A stretch of DNA of 64,000 bases from Halorubrum sp. 2020YC2 (GCF_018623055.1 NZ_CP076019.1:1-64000), one strand, 5' to 3'; numbered from the stretch's first letter, positions 17,387-25,503 are shown. The notes: generated by a model not told the origin, from the sequence alone. Numbers and translations are program-made.

Positions 17387-17916
17387 ATAGACGGCTGGCG
17401 CTCGTCGACAACAACGTCCCGAGTTCCCTCGCGAAGATTGACCGGCTGGAACTGCTCCCGTCGGTGTTCGGAACCATCGAGACGCCCGTGTCGGTCATCG
17501 ACGAACTCGACCGTGCCGCGGCCGAGGGATACGATTTTGTCACGCGTATCGACGCCGTCAAATCGTACAACGACGGCTGGCTCGAAATCGTCGCTCCGAC
17601 GGGAGCCGAACTCGAACTGGCGGACGATCTGGGCGATCACGCGCTTTCCTCGGCCGACGCGCGGTGCCTCGCGATCGCGTCGCAACGTGACGCGCGACTC
17701 GTAACCGACGACGCGCACGTCGGGACACGCGGAGCGCAGATCGGCGTCGAGGTCTGAGATCTCGTCCTGTTTCTTCAGGCGGCGATCCACTACGATGCGA
17801 TCTCCACGAGCGAGGAACTGTCGACGCTCGTTGCGGAACTGCGAGACCGAGACGGCTATCGGTTCTCCGAGGAAGACCGGAATACGCTGTCCGAGACTAT
17901 CGACGCGAACGAGTGA
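17387..17916 (+). pseudogene. PIN-domain toxin (DUF3368 type) with no start codon and an internal stop
   Basis: The PIN sequence begins right after the antitoxin stop (RRLALVDNNVPSSLAKIDRL) but has no ATG or GTG until 17464, past the first catalytic Asp. The body (TPVSVIDELDRAAAEG, HALSSADARCLAIASQRDAR, LVTDDAHVG) is intact until TGA at 17755-17757. The same frame continues with a family-like C-terminus (QAAIHYDAISTSEEL, then RDRDGYRFSEEDRN) to TGA 17914. Both the lost start and the nonsense codon suggest a dead toxin. A truncated 97-residue product from GTG 17464 is possible. Confidence 0.7.
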
Positions 17917-17935
17917 CGCTACTCCCGTCGCAGTC

Positions 17936-17988
17936 GTACGCGAGCGCTCGGTGGACGTCGCCCAGCGTGCGGTCGGGGTACAGCTGCG
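17936..17988 (-). pseudogene. DUF433 gene fragment (third copy)
   Basis: About 53 bp closely match the middle of the DUF433 genes at 15256 and 19262 (encoding LYPDRTLGDVHRALAYD-like residues on the minus strand). It ends abruptly beside the second hairpin scar, so the element and the fragment probably arrived or were truncated together. Confidence 0.6.
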
Positions 17989-17995
17989 TCAGTGC

Positions 17996-18020
17996 CCCAC
18001 GACTTCAGTCGTGGGTCACT
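17996..18020 (+). repeat. IS200/IS605-type hairpin scar, copy 2
   Basis: CCCACGAC-TTCA-GTCGTGGG is a perfect 8-bp stem with a four-base loop at 17996-18015. The 23-bp repeat shared with copy 1 is 17998-18020. The two scars enclose about 1.05 kb carrying the third UPF0175/PIN module. Confidence 0.55.
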
Positions 18021-18064
18021 CACCGGTTCGCCGCTTTCGACTATATGATTCGTCGACACCAGAA

Positions 18065-18072
18065 TTATATAG
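18065..18072 (+). promoter_or_regulatory. TATA box of the HTH gene at 18094
   Basis: TTATATAG is centred 26 bp upstream of ATG 18094, the classic distance for a leaderless haloarchaeal transcript. Confidence 0.6.
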
Positions 18073-18093
18073 TGATCTCTACTATCGACGGAT

Positions 18094-18627
18094 ATGCCCT
18101 CTGACGGTCCAGACCGAGAGTTCGGACTCGCCGAGGGGTTCAGCACGGATCTCGACGCCGAGCCCGCCGACGAGCGCGTGTACCGGGTCGCGCTCCAGCT
18201 GTACGAGCCGGCGGGCGTGTCGGCAATCGCCGAGCGCGCCTCGTGCGCTCCGGACACCGCCCGGCGACATCTCAAGCGGCTGGCCGATATCGGCGTCGTC
18301 GAACGCGTCTCGGAGTCGCCGCTCACGTTCGCCCGCAACGAGTCGTACTTCGAGTGGCGACTTCGGAACCGGCTCGAGGCCCTATCGCGCGACGAGCTCC
18401 ACGAGAGGCTCGCCGAGCTCACCGAGCGCGAGTCCGCGTTTCGCGAGCGCTTCGACGCCGAGTCGCCGACCGACGTGGACGCGTTCGACCACGCGGAGTA
18501 CGACGACGTCGAGACGGTGTGGCTCGCGTTGAGCGAGTGGCACACCGTCAGGGAACGGATCGACCGGCTGGAGGCGGTCCGTCGCGACCGCGGCTCGGAC
18601 TCCGCTCCCGGGGAGAACGCCGCGTGA
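18094..18627 (+). CDS. Winged-helix transcriptional regulator, possible antitoxin (TumA-like role)
   Basis: A 177-residue protein. The DNA-binding domain is clear (VSAIAERASCAPDTARRHLK then RLADIGVVERV), followed by a charged coiled-coil half (ELHERLAELTERESAFRERF) suited to dimerisation. It overlaps the next gene by four bases (GTGA), and the pair is isolated from other operons. HTH regulator plus a small HxH-rich partner is the arrangement of TumA/TumE-type modules, so it may be the repressor/antitoxin half. The regulator call is firm, the toxin-antitoxin role is inference. Confidence 0.75.
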   Translation: MPSDGPDREFGLAEGFSTDLDAEPADERVYRVALQLYEPAGVSAIAERASCAPDTARRHLKRLADIGVVERVSESPLTFARNESYFEWRLRNRLEALSRDELHERLAELTERESAFRERFDAESPTDVDAFDHAEYDDVETVWLALSEWHTVRERIDRLEAVRRDRGSDSAPGENAA

Positions 18628-19061
18628 CCGACTCCGACCCGTCGCGGTCCGCCGACGTGGCGACCCTTCGGTATCTCGGTCGCGCGTTCGGTCGACGGGA
18701 CGAGGTGCGCCAGACGTCGCTGTTCCCGTCGAACAAGCCGGAGAGCCTCGTCGTGACGCTCGACGTCGAGTACTATCCCGAGTCCGTCGACGGCGTCTCG
18801 CTCGAAGTTCGCGCGTACACGAACGGCGACTTTCACGTCTCGTACCACGAGAGACGCGCCGGCGACCGGCGGGGGTGTCGATGGGACCGACACGACCAGC
18901 CGCACAACACGCGGGACCATTTCCATCCGCTGCCGGACGCGGCCACGGACGCTGCGGTCGATCGAAGCTACGCGACCGACCTCACGCGTGTCATCGAGGG
19001 GGCCGTGCTGCCGTGGGTCGACGAGCGGGTCGGCGCGCTGTGGGAGTCGGACACGAGCTAA
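18624..19061 (+). CDS. Unknown protein paired with an HTH regulator, possible DUF6516/TumE-like toxin
   Basis: A 145-residue protein from GTG 18624. The middle has alternating strands (LVVTLDVEYYPESVDGVSLE, VRAYTNGDFHVSYHERRAG) followed by CRWDRHDQPHNTRDHFHPLP. Tryptophan-Asp followed by spaced histidines is reminiscent of the RWDNAPHH and HHLH motifs of DUF6516 proteins, the TumE toxins. Similarity is at motif level only. Coupling to the HTH gene and position in a toxin-antitoxin region support the idea. Confidence 0.6.
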   Translation: MTDSDPSRSADVATLRYLGRAFGRRDEVRQTSLFPSNKPESLVVTLDVEYYPESVDGVSLEVRAYTNGDFHVSYHERRAGDRRGCRWDRHDQPHNTRDHFHPLPDAATDAAVDRSYATDLTRVIEGAVLPWVDERVGALWESDTS

Positions 19062-19196
19062 TTATACGGGCGATAGTATTATTGCGTTCATAAGATTTGT
19101 TCGGGGCAGCGATGACGACCGCTCTCTCGGCACTGCCCGAGGATACCCTCTGAGGCGACGGCCGTCCGCTGTCCCTCCGAGTGTCCCTCGTTCCGA

Positions 19197-19265
19197 CTAG
19201 CGAGGACGGCGCCCGTCGGCAACGGGAATCCAGATACTCTCGTCGCAGTACAGCGGCCGCGTCAT
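19197..19265 (-). pseudogene. Beheaded DUF5615-type toxin remnant (copy 2)
   Basis: An ATG overlapping the DUF433 stop opens a 22-codon frame: MTRPLYCDESIWIPVADGRR, then two residues and TAG. CDESIWIPVADG resembles the first catalytic strand and helix of DUF5615 PIN-like toxins (LDENV.. pattern). The rest of the gene is missing, leaving the DUF433 antitoxin without a partner. Confidence 0.5.
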
Positions 19266-19492
19266 GCGGAGGCCGGCTCGGAGGACGACGACCGGAAGTC
19301 GTCGATGTGGTCGTAGTAGTACGCGAGCGCTCGGTGAACGTCGCCGAGCGTAAGATCGGGGTACAGCTGCGTGATCTCGTCGGGGCTGTACCCGCTGTGT
19401 TCGTACGCTGACGCGACGTCTTTCACGCGGATTCCCGTCGCTCCGACGGTCGGCGCCCCGTCACTATGGTCGCTATCCCGAACGATTCCCAT
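19262..19492 (-). CDS. DUF433-family antitoxin (copy 2, intact)
   Basis: A 76-residue protein starting MGIVRDSDHSDGAPTVGATG. The DUF433 helix-turn-helix core follows: IRVKDVASAYEHSGYSPDEI, TQLYPDLTLGDVHRALAYYY. DUF433 proteins are antitoxins of DUF5615 PIN-like toxins, but only a stub of the toxin remains. The sequence is closely related to the nonsense-mutated copy at 15256-15486. It could still repress its own promoter or neutralise a related toxin elsewhere. Confidence 0.75.
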   Translation of the reverse strand: MGIVRDSDHSDGAPTVGATGIRVKDVASAYEHSGYSPDEITQLYPDLTLGDVHRALAYYYDHIDDFRSSSSEPASA

Positions 19493-19653
19493 ATCGGAAA
19501 GTCGGCTCGTACCGACTTGAAACGTATGGTCCAGCGGATCATCGTCGAGAACTCGCCTCGGACCACTCCGTCGGCCACCAAACGGCTTTGTCCCCCGCCA
19601 CACCGGTCTACGGCACGGCGGGAGCGAACCACGGGGAACCGCCCGTCGAGGGT

Positions 19654-19745
19654 GTGGACGTGGCGGCGATTCGGTGGTATCTCGCGGAGACGGACGTCCG
19701 CTTCGCGATTCTGTTCGGCTCGCGAGTCCGCGGTGACGCCTACGC
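19654..19745 (+). pseudogene. Truncated nucleotidyltransferase (MNT) duplicate
   Basis: Codons 1 to about 31 match the MNT gene at 15646 (VDVAAIRWYLAETDVRFAIL, FGSRVRGDAY) and then stop matching exactly where UPF0175-PIN sequence from the other end of the module begins. The paired active-site aspartates are lost. Confidence 0.75.
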
Positions 19746-19756
19746 GGCGACGACCG

Positions 19757-20005
19757 TCATTCACGAGCGTACTCGACGTCGAGCGCGAGGTCCGCCGCGG
19801 CCCAGTGACGCTCGACCTCCCGCTCTCCGAGCAGCCGATGGAACTCCGCCTTTGAGAGACCGGCCAGTTCTCGCGCCGTCCCGAAGGAGAGGTACTCCGC
19901 TCGATACAGCGACACGGCGAGCTCCTGCCGAACGATGGGCTCGCGGTCCGCCGGCGGTGCCGCGATCGCGTCCAGCACCCCGGCGGGCAGATCGATACTA
20001 CTCAT
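19757..20005 (-). CDS. UPF0175-family antitoxin (copy 2)
   Basis: An 82-residue near-twin of the copy at 14911-15159, with a few changes (AEYLSFGTARELAG, ERHWAAADLALD). The overlapping toxin ATG at 19758-19760 is still there, but the toxin frame reads only MTVVAA before TAG: four genuine PIN codons, then rearranged DNA joined to the MNT fragment. It is therefore an orphan antitoxin created by recombination. Confidence 0.78.
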   Translation of the reverse strand: MSSIDLPAGVLDAIAAPPADREPIVRQELAVSLYRAEYLSFGTARELAGLSKAEFHRLLGEREVERHWAAADLALDVEYARE

Positions 20006-20426
20006 ACCGAGCAGCTCGACGCCGCGGAACGTACTATCGCCGTTCAGAGGGCCCGACCACGAGGTCGGGGGCTCCACGACGATCGCCACCGGTTCGAGCG
20101 CTTCCAGCGGGACGTCGCGGGGTGGCTTCGAGACCGCGACTCGTAGTCCACTCGTACCGAGCCGGGCGAGAATCGTTCAAGCGAACCGAGCCATACGCGC
20201 CCGCCCGCGAACACAAACCCCCAACCCCACCCACCGACACCCGCGCAGCCGACTCTTTTTATACCATTTCGCGACCCCGCCGCCACCCCCGCCGTTCGGA
20301 TCCAATTTCGAAAACGGGCGTCTCACCCGCCTCAGACGCCTGTGGGACGCGTTCACACACTTCGGGGGACCACACAAAGCATTTATACTAACCGCTTTAA
20401 CAGATGGACGCAGCCCCTACCCCATA
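20006..20426. other. Non-coding stretch before the S-layer gene
   Basis: I see no credible gene in these 421 bp. It contains a perfect 7-bp stem, CCCGACC-ACGA-GGTCGGG, at 20052-20069, an isolated TTTTTATACC at about 20256-20265, and the S-layer promoter near its right end. Confidence 0.5.
20382..20389 (+). promoter_or_regulatory. Probable TATA box of the S-layer glycoprotein gene
   Basis: TTTATACT stands about 45 bp before the leader ORF and about 170 bp before the S-layer ATG. A start near 20410 would leave a leader of roughly 140 nt, comparable with the long leaders known for haloarchaeal S-layer mRNAs. Confidence 0.5.
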
Positions 20427-20555
20427 ATGCGACACGACGCGAGTAATCCGAGTCGAGTCCGGTTGCCCTACGACGGCGACGTTGGTGACGACGAACGGGC
20501 GACGGAGACGCGGACAAAGCAAACTGTCGCGACGCAGAACACAACACAACAATGA
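20427..20555 (+). CDS. Possible leader ORF overlapping the S-layer start codon
   Basis: An ATG-initiated frame of 42 codons (begins MRHDASNPSRVRLPYDGDVG, ends QNTTQQ) fills the presumed mRNA leader, and its TGA overlaps the S-layer ATG as ATGA. The peptide is hydrophilic with no recognised domain. It could couple translation to the S-layer gene, or be a chance open frame. Conservation across related genomes would decide. Confidence 0.35.
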   Translation: MRHDASNPSRVRLPYDGDVGDDERATETRTKQTVATQNTTQQ

Positions 20556-23500
20556 CAAACGACAATACCACACGCAAGAAGGCTAACGCGGTCTTCTTCG
20601 CGGCGGTCATGGTTGTTTCCATGGTCGCAGTTGGATTTGCCGCCGCTCCCGCAGCTGCGGTGGCTGGTTCCACCCTAGATATTGGTGCCGGTGATGACAC
20701 CGACCTAACCAATCAGAGTGGAACTCTCAGTGATGTACAAGTTGATGACGATGGAGACACTGACGGTACTCCCGGTATGTACGTCTTCATCGACGAGAAC
20801 GATAACGGCGAGTTCGATGATGGCGAAATAAATGCCACGAACACTAGTACGTACTCGGAAAGTGACACCGACATCGACATCGGTGACCTCGACACGAGTG
20901 GCCTCGATGAGGGTACGTACACTGTCTACGCCGTTGAGGCTGGTAGCCTGAGCGACGGTGACAGCACTTTCGACACGGACGTCGATCTCACCATCGACGA
21001 TTCCTCCGAGGAACTTCGGAAGGCGACTCACTACGTCAGCAACGATTCTGACATCGGTGCGACCATCGAACTCCCCTTCACGGATTCTGTCGACACCAAC
21101 ACGATCTCTGGTGACGACGTCACCGTCGGGATCGGTGGTGACACGTTCGACCTCGACGATTCCGAACTAGGCGTATCCGGCCAGTCGAGTGGTGGACAGG
21201 TCTTCATTAACACGTCGAATACCGTCTACAATAATGTTGAGAACGTGTCTATCTCGGGCATCGAAGACGACGCGGGTAATTCCGTAGTTGAGGACACGTA
21301 CGACGTGACCTACGCCCCGTCGACGGTCGACACTACCGCTGACAACGCCGACACCACGACGTTCGAGGCCTTCTCCGGCGAGAACGTTGTGCTCGAAGGT
21401 GACGCAGATGACACCTTCGACATCGAAGGACCCGGCGTCGACCGGACCCGTGGTTCTGGCTCGAACAGCCAGGTCTACACCCTCGACACGGACGACTTCG
21501 AGTCCGGCGAGTACAATATCACCAACAGCGACGACGAAGAGACGATTCTCGAACTCAGCAGCCTCGGCCTCGAAGTCGAGTCTGACGAGGACGAGTACAC
21601 GACTAACGACGACGTGACGGTGACGGCTACGTCCGACTCCATCGACCGCAGCCTCACGGCAGAGCTGCTCGACGAGGACGGTGACGTTGTCGACGACACC
21701 ACCGCCTCGATCGACAGCGACGGTGAGGCCGCCATCGACTTTGGCGAGCAGGACACCGGCACGTACACCGTCGAAGTGACGGACGACGACGCCGGAATTT
21801 CCGCCGAGACCGGTGAGTTCGACGTCACCGAGGCTCCCGAGGGCGACATCTCCTTTGGGGAGAGCTTCGTGACTGAGCAGCGCGGTGACACTGCGAACAT
21901 CACGCTCGACTTCCAGGGCGACGTTGAGACCGCCTACCTCCGCGTCGGTGACGACGACGAGTCCGGATACGAGTCCAACATCACCGTCGACTCCGGCGGT
22001 GAGGACAGCGTGACCGTCGCGTTCAACACCTACCGCGCTGGCAACGCCAGCGCCTCTGGTGATATCGCGTACGTCGCTGACGAAGACAGCGACGCCGAGA
22101 TTACTGATCAGAACGAATCCGCCGACGACCTCGCGAACATGCTCGCGACGGGTACGTACCCGATGGAGCTGTCTAGTGAGGGCTTCGGTGCGATCGACGA
22201 CGACAACTCCGATTCGGTCGGTGACCTCGAACTCGAAGAGCGCTCCGTCGATGACTTCCAGCTGTGGACGACCTCGTCTGACGTCTTCGATGACGTTGAA
22301 GACACCGACGACATCACGGCCGGTGTCGAGGATGACGAGATCGTCGAGACCGACTCGCTGACCGAGGGCGACGTGCTCGTCCACGAAGTCAGCGCGACTG
22401 GTTTCGAAGGCATCATCGAATCGCAGGGCAGCTTCGAGGATGTCGTCGACAATGATAACGTCAGCGTCAACATCGAACAGACCTCCGACACGACCTCGCC
22501 GAACCGCGACCCGAAGCAGGTCGACATCCAGCAGATGATCGACGACGACGAAGTCTCGTTCATCTCGAGTGAGGGATCGTACTTCATCGCGTTCAACGCG
22601 GACGATGTCCAGCTTCAGGACAGCGACCGCGAGGTCTCCTTCGACGACGCGTACGAAGTGACCGTTGAGGTCCGCGACGAGCGGCTCCTCAGCCCCGACC
22701 GTGACGATCTCGCCGACGCCGACGACGGCCTCGAAGAGTTCTACGAGAGCATCAGCGCTACCTTCGACCTCGAAGAGGCCGAGGGTGAATTCGACACGCC
22801 TGTCGAAGTGGAAGCCACCGAGAACCAGTCTGTCACGGGTACGACCAACGTCGCGCCCGGTCAGGAGTTCACGGTCCGCCTCCGCTCCGACAATGATGTC
22901 TCGCCTGGCTTCGTCCAGTCCGCCGAGGAAGTGACCGTCCAGGCTGACGGCACGTTCGAGGCCGAAGGGCTCGACCTGAGCGACGCCTCGGCGAACGACA
23001 CGTTCACTGTGACCGCGCAGCAGGCGACCTTCGACGCTGAGGAAGACGGCTCTGTGGTCGAAGCGACCGAGGACGGCGAGGCGACCTTCGAGGTCTCCGA
23101 GCTTGACCCGGCCGAGGCCTCCGTGACCGCTGGTGACGACGTGACCGTTTCGGCCACGATCGAGAACACCGGCGACGCGGAAGGCACCCAGTCCGTCGCG
23201 CTCACGCTCGACGGCGAGGAACTCGACTCGAGCGACGTGACGCTCGAATCTGACGGAAGCCAGACTGTCGAGTTCACGGCTAGCACTGAAGGTCTCGACG
23301 CCGGCGACTACACGCACGGCATCGCGACCGACGACGACGAGGCGACCGGCACGCTGACCGTCGAAGGTGACGGTGACGGCTCCGGCGACGGTGACGGCTC
23401 CGGCGACGGAGACGGCTCCGGCGACGGTGACGGCGAAAGTGACGGCGAAGGTGACGGTGACGGCTCCGGCGACGGAGACGGTAACGGCACCGACGAAGGC

Positions 23501-23593
23501 GAGACGGACAGCGAGACGCCCGGCTTCGGCGCGCTCGTTGCCCTCGTCGCGCTCATCGCCGCTGCGCTGCTCGCGACCCGCCGCAACGACTAA
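20552..23593 (+). CDS. S-layer glycoprotein with PGF-CTERM anchor
   Basis: A 1013-residue, highly acidic exported protein. The N-terminus has a Sec signal ([20 protein letters not shown], cleavage probably after APAAAVA near residue 38). The body is made of beta-rich repeats with many N-X-S/T sequons. The C-terminus has a Ser/Gly/Asp low-complexity spacer (about 940-985, GDGSGDGDG units), then PGF at 990-992, a hydrophobic helix and RRND, the archaeosortase ArtA recognition and lipid-anchoring signal. It would form the cell envelope lattice. Codon choice is biased towards -c ending codons as in highly expressed genes. Confidence 0.95.
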   Translation: MTNDNTTRKKANAVFFAAVMVVSMVAVGFAAAPAAAVAGSTLDIGAGDDTDLTNQSGTLSDVQVDDDGDTDGTPGMYVFIDENDNGEFDDGEINATNTSTYSESDTDIDIGDLDTSGLDEGTYTVYAVEAGSLSDGDSTFDTDVDLTIDDSSEELRKATHYVSNDSDIGATIELPFTDSVDTNTISGDDVTVGIGGDTFDLDDSELGVSGQSSGGQVFINTSNTVYNNVENVSISGIEDDAGNSVVEDTYDVTYAPSTVDTTADNADTTTFEAFSGENVVLEGDADDTFDIEGPGVDRTRGSGSNSQVYTLDTDDFESGEYNITNSDDEETILELSSLGLEVESDEDEYTTNDDVTVTATSDSIDRSLTAELLDEDGDVVDDTTASIDSDGEAAIDFGEQDTGTYTVEVTDDDAGISAETGEFDVTEAPEGDISFGESFVTEQRGDTANITLDFQGDVETAYLRVGDDDESGYESNITVDSGGEDSVTVAFNTYRAGNASASGDIAYVADEDSDAEITDQNESADDLANMLATGTYPMELSSEGFGAIDDDNSDSVGDLELEERSVDDFQLWTTSSDVFDDVEDTDDITAGVEDDEIVETDSLTEGDVLVHEVSATGFEGIIESQGSFEDVVDNDNVSVNIEQTSDTTSPNRDPKQVDIQQMIDDDEVSFISSEGSYFIAFNADDVQLQDSDREVSFDDAYEVTVEVRDERLLSPDRDDLADADDGLEEFYESISATFDLEEAEGEFDTPVEVEATENQSVTGTTNVAPGQEFTVRLRSDNDVSPGFVQSAEEVTVQADGTFEAEGLDLSDASANDTFTVTAQQATFDAEEDGSVVEATEDGEATFEVSELDPAEASVTAGDDVTVSATIENTGDAEGTQSVALTLDGEELDSSDVTLESDGSQTVEFTASTEGLDAGDYTHGIATDDDEATGTLTVEGDGDGSGDGDGSGDGDGSGDGDGESDGEGDGDGSGDGDGNGTDEGETDSETPGFGALVALVALIAAALLATRRND

Positions 23594-23777
23594 CGTCGCT
23601 GCACACGGTCGCGACTCGTAGCCTCGCAACCATCGGCCCTCGCGGGCCGACCCACACGCGGTCTTTCTTTATCGCGCTCGCCTCGCCCAGCGGCGGCGCT
23701 CGCGTTCGCGACGCGATGCTCGTCGTGTGCGCTCGGGTCGAGTCTCCGAGTGGGATAACTGTTAAGACTGTCAGCCC

Positions 23778-23791
23778 TGTACGTCCGTACA
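23778..23791. promoter_or_regulatory. Inverted-repeat operator before the RelBE-type pair
   Basis: TGTACG-TC-CGTACA ends six bases before the antitoxin ATG at 23797, the expected site for autoregulation by an antitoxin-toxin complex. A TATA-like GATAACTG/TTAAG stretch lies just upstream (about 23754-23766). Confidence 0.5.
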
Positions 23792-23796
23792 GAACC

Positions 23797-23991
23797 ATGT
23801 CGGCAGACAAGCGCATCCCGGTGACCGAGGAAACCCGGAAGGAACTACACGAACTGAAGGAGCCGGGCCAGACGTACGACGACCTACTGAAGCAACTCGC
23901 ACAGCAGCGCCGGCGGCGCGACCTCGAGCGACGCTTTCAGGAGTTGGAGGACGCGGATCGAGACGAGCTAACGTCCCTCTCGGATGTCTGA
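23797..23991 (+). CDS. Antitoxin of a RelBE-type pair
   Basis: A 64-residue protein, MSADKRIPVTEETRKELHEL onward, with an N-terminal strand-helix-helix pattern (KEPGQTYDDLLKQLAQQRRR) typical of small ribbon-helix-helix antitoxins in haloarchaea, then an acidic tail to embrace the toxin. It overlaps the toxin gene by eight bases. The start is set by the operator immediately upstream; the frame is open back to 23716, but that part is not protein-like. Confidence 0.8.
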   Translation: MSADKRIPVTEETRKELHELKEPGQTYDDLLKQLAQQRRRRDLERRFQELEDADRDELTSLSDV

Positions 23992-24277
23992 GTACGAGGT
24001 CCTGCTTGGCGACGAGGCTCGGGAGTTTCTCGACATCGCCGACGAGAAGACCCGACGGATCTGTTCGGAGAACCTCGGGTATCTTGCCGAGAATCCGTAT
24101 CCGGGACGCGGACGCGGGGACAAAGAGAAGCTCCCTATCGACGGTCGCCGTGACCGGTACCGGCTCCACATCTCGCGATCCTACACCGCGATCTACACCG
24201 TTCTGGAAGATCGAAACGAGGTGCGCGTACTGGAGATCGTCCCCATCGACGAAGCGCACAAACGGTACGGATTCTGA
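23984..24277 (+). CDS. RelE/ParE-family mRNA interferase-type toxin
   Basis: A 97-residue protein with the RelE fold order: SEYEVLLGDEAREFLDIADE (strand-helix), then LAENPYPGRGRGDKEKLPID, GRRDRYRLHISRSYTAIYTV and VRVLEIVPIDEAHKRYGF. The Arg-Tyr-Arg strand and the final basic/Tyr residues are the usual catalytic region of ribosome-dependent endonucleases. It overlaps its antitoxin and appears intact. Confidence 0.88.
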   Translation: MSEYEVLLGDEAREFLDIADEKTRRICSENLGYLAENPYPGRGRGDKEKLPIDGRRDRYRLHISRSYTAIYTVLEDRNEVRVLEIVPIDEAHKRYGF

Positions 24278-24344
24278 TCCGGTCGTTCCTTCCTCGGTCG
24301 ATCGCGAGCCGATTCCTGCCGCGGCCGTTCCGTATCCGACCCGA

Positions 24345-24515
24345 CTACTCCGTCTCGAGTCGCTCGTAGATCGTCGCGTGGCGTTGCCCGTCGATTTCGC
24401 CCATCTCTAAGTCGATTGCTCGGCGTTCCGCGTCCGTCTCGGCCGACTGATACCGCTCGTACAGGCGGCGGACTTCGTCGTCGACCGAAGTCGTGGAATC
24501 GCTACTGGACGCCAT
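24345..24515 (-). CDS. Small protein, unknown function
   Basis: A 56-residue, highly charged, entirely helical-looking protein (MASSSDSTTSVDDEVRRLYE, RYQSAETDAERRAIDLEMGE, then IDGQRHATIYERLETE). The length and amphipathic pattern fit a small regulatory or DNA-associated protein; no family recognised. It is convergent with the RelE-type gene. Confidence 0.55.
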   Translation of the reverse strand: MASSSDSTTSVDDEVRRLYERYQSAETDAERRAIDLEMGEIDGQRHATIYERLETE

Positions 24516-24686
24516 TCGTGTGGTGTTGTTCGTTCCGCACCCCGTTTAGCCGTTGCGGCGCGCACACGTACGAAAATACACGACGGCCGTCGCGACATCG
24601 ACGTCCGATTCGGCAGTCGCAAACCGGTAGAGCAACGCTCGAATCTCGTCGCCTCACTATCCCCGATCGGTCACCATCCCGACCGC

Positions 24687-25141
24687 CTACTCCTCGTCGC
24701 GCTCGATAACGACCCGCCGTCCGGTCAGCGTCTCGGGCGCGAAGCGGTAGAGACCGATGTCCAGATCCGGCTTGTCGTCGGCCCAGATCTCGAAGAGGGG
24801 GCGCTGCGCCTCGCCGTACTGCGCGATCGTCTCGGGGTGAGTTCGTCGAGGTCGACCCGCTCTAAGGTTCCGACGCCGACGACGCTCGCGTACTCGTCCG
24901 CTTCGTCCTCGTACACCACGACCCGAGCCTGCGGCGTCGACGCGAGGAACTCGCGCTTCTCGCTGTCGGGCGTCGACACCAGCCGGAGGTACAACGCGCG
25001 CTCGTCCGCGTCGTAGCCGTAGGAGATCGGAATGGCGTACGGCGCGTCGTCGCGCGCGAGCGCGAGGACCCCCGTCTCGTGACGGGATAAGAGTGCGTCC
25101 ACCTCGGCCGGCGACATCTCGACCTCGCTGTTCGTCGGCAT
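24687..25141 (-). pseudogene. Pyridoxamine 5'-phosphate oxidase-fold protein, frameshifted
   Basis: MPTNSEVEMSPAEVDALLSR, then GVLALARDDAPYAIPISYGY and DSEKREFLASTPQARVVVYE are the flavin-binding split-barrel of the haloarchaeal PPOX family. The frame breaks near 24840, after GTLERVDLDELTP, and continues in another frame as ETIAQYGEAQRPLFEIWADD to VVIERDEE. Restoring one C to the CCCC run there rejoins the protein to about 151 residues. The lesion may be real or a homopolymer error. The function would be flavin- or F420-dependent oxidoreduction or haem binding. Confidence 0.7.
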
Positions 25142-25255
25142 ACCCCGAATTTCTTCGCACGGCGGCATAAAGGGCACGAGACGACGCGGGAGTGGACGTG
25201 CGGGCGACGGGACGCGGCGGGGCGCGGCTGGCGATCGGAGCGGGGACCGGAGGCC

Positions 25256-25414
25256 TCACCCCATCGTCGGCGCGCCGCCGATGTCCTCTTCGGTCACCGG
25301 CGCCCCGCAGACGACGCAGCCCGTCTCGAGCAGCGTCGCCTGCATCGCGTCGTCCACCTCGATCGAGCGCCGACACTCCGGGCAGACGAAGGTGCGGGTC
25401 GGTGGGGGCGTCAT
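25256..25414 (-). CDS. Small zinc-ribbon protein
   Basis: A 52-residue protein, MTPPPTRTFVCPECRRSIEV onward, with two knuckles CPEC and CVVC separated by 22 residues. It is the short single-ribbon type common in haloarchaea, probably a nucleic-acid or protein contact module. ATG 25414 gives the compact form; an upstream ATG is possible but adds unlike sequence. Confidence 0.75.
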   Translation of the reverse strand: MTPPPTRTFVCPECRRSIEVDDAMQATLLETGCVVCGAPVTEEDIGGAPTMG

Positions 25415-25503
25415 GGCTGTGCGTACGATCCCCACGCACATCAAACGAGACTCGGATTCTCGCGGTTTCGGAACGCGATAAACGATCGGTGAACTACCCG
25501 GAC

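Noticed and set aside
20052-20069. CCCGACC-ACGA-GGTCGGG as a third IS hairpin or terminator
   Set aside because: The stem sequence differs from the two IS-type scars and no T-tract follows; noted only as a stem-loop.
23380-23490. Tandem GGCTCCGGCGACGG-type repeats in the S-layer gene as a mobile or regulatory repeat
   Set aside because: They encode the Gly/Asp/Ser spacer before the PGF-CTERM anchor and need no other explanation.
21167-23629. 820-codon open frame opposite the S-layer gene
   Set aside because: Antisense shadow; the plus strand has a signal peptide and PGF-CTERM in frame.
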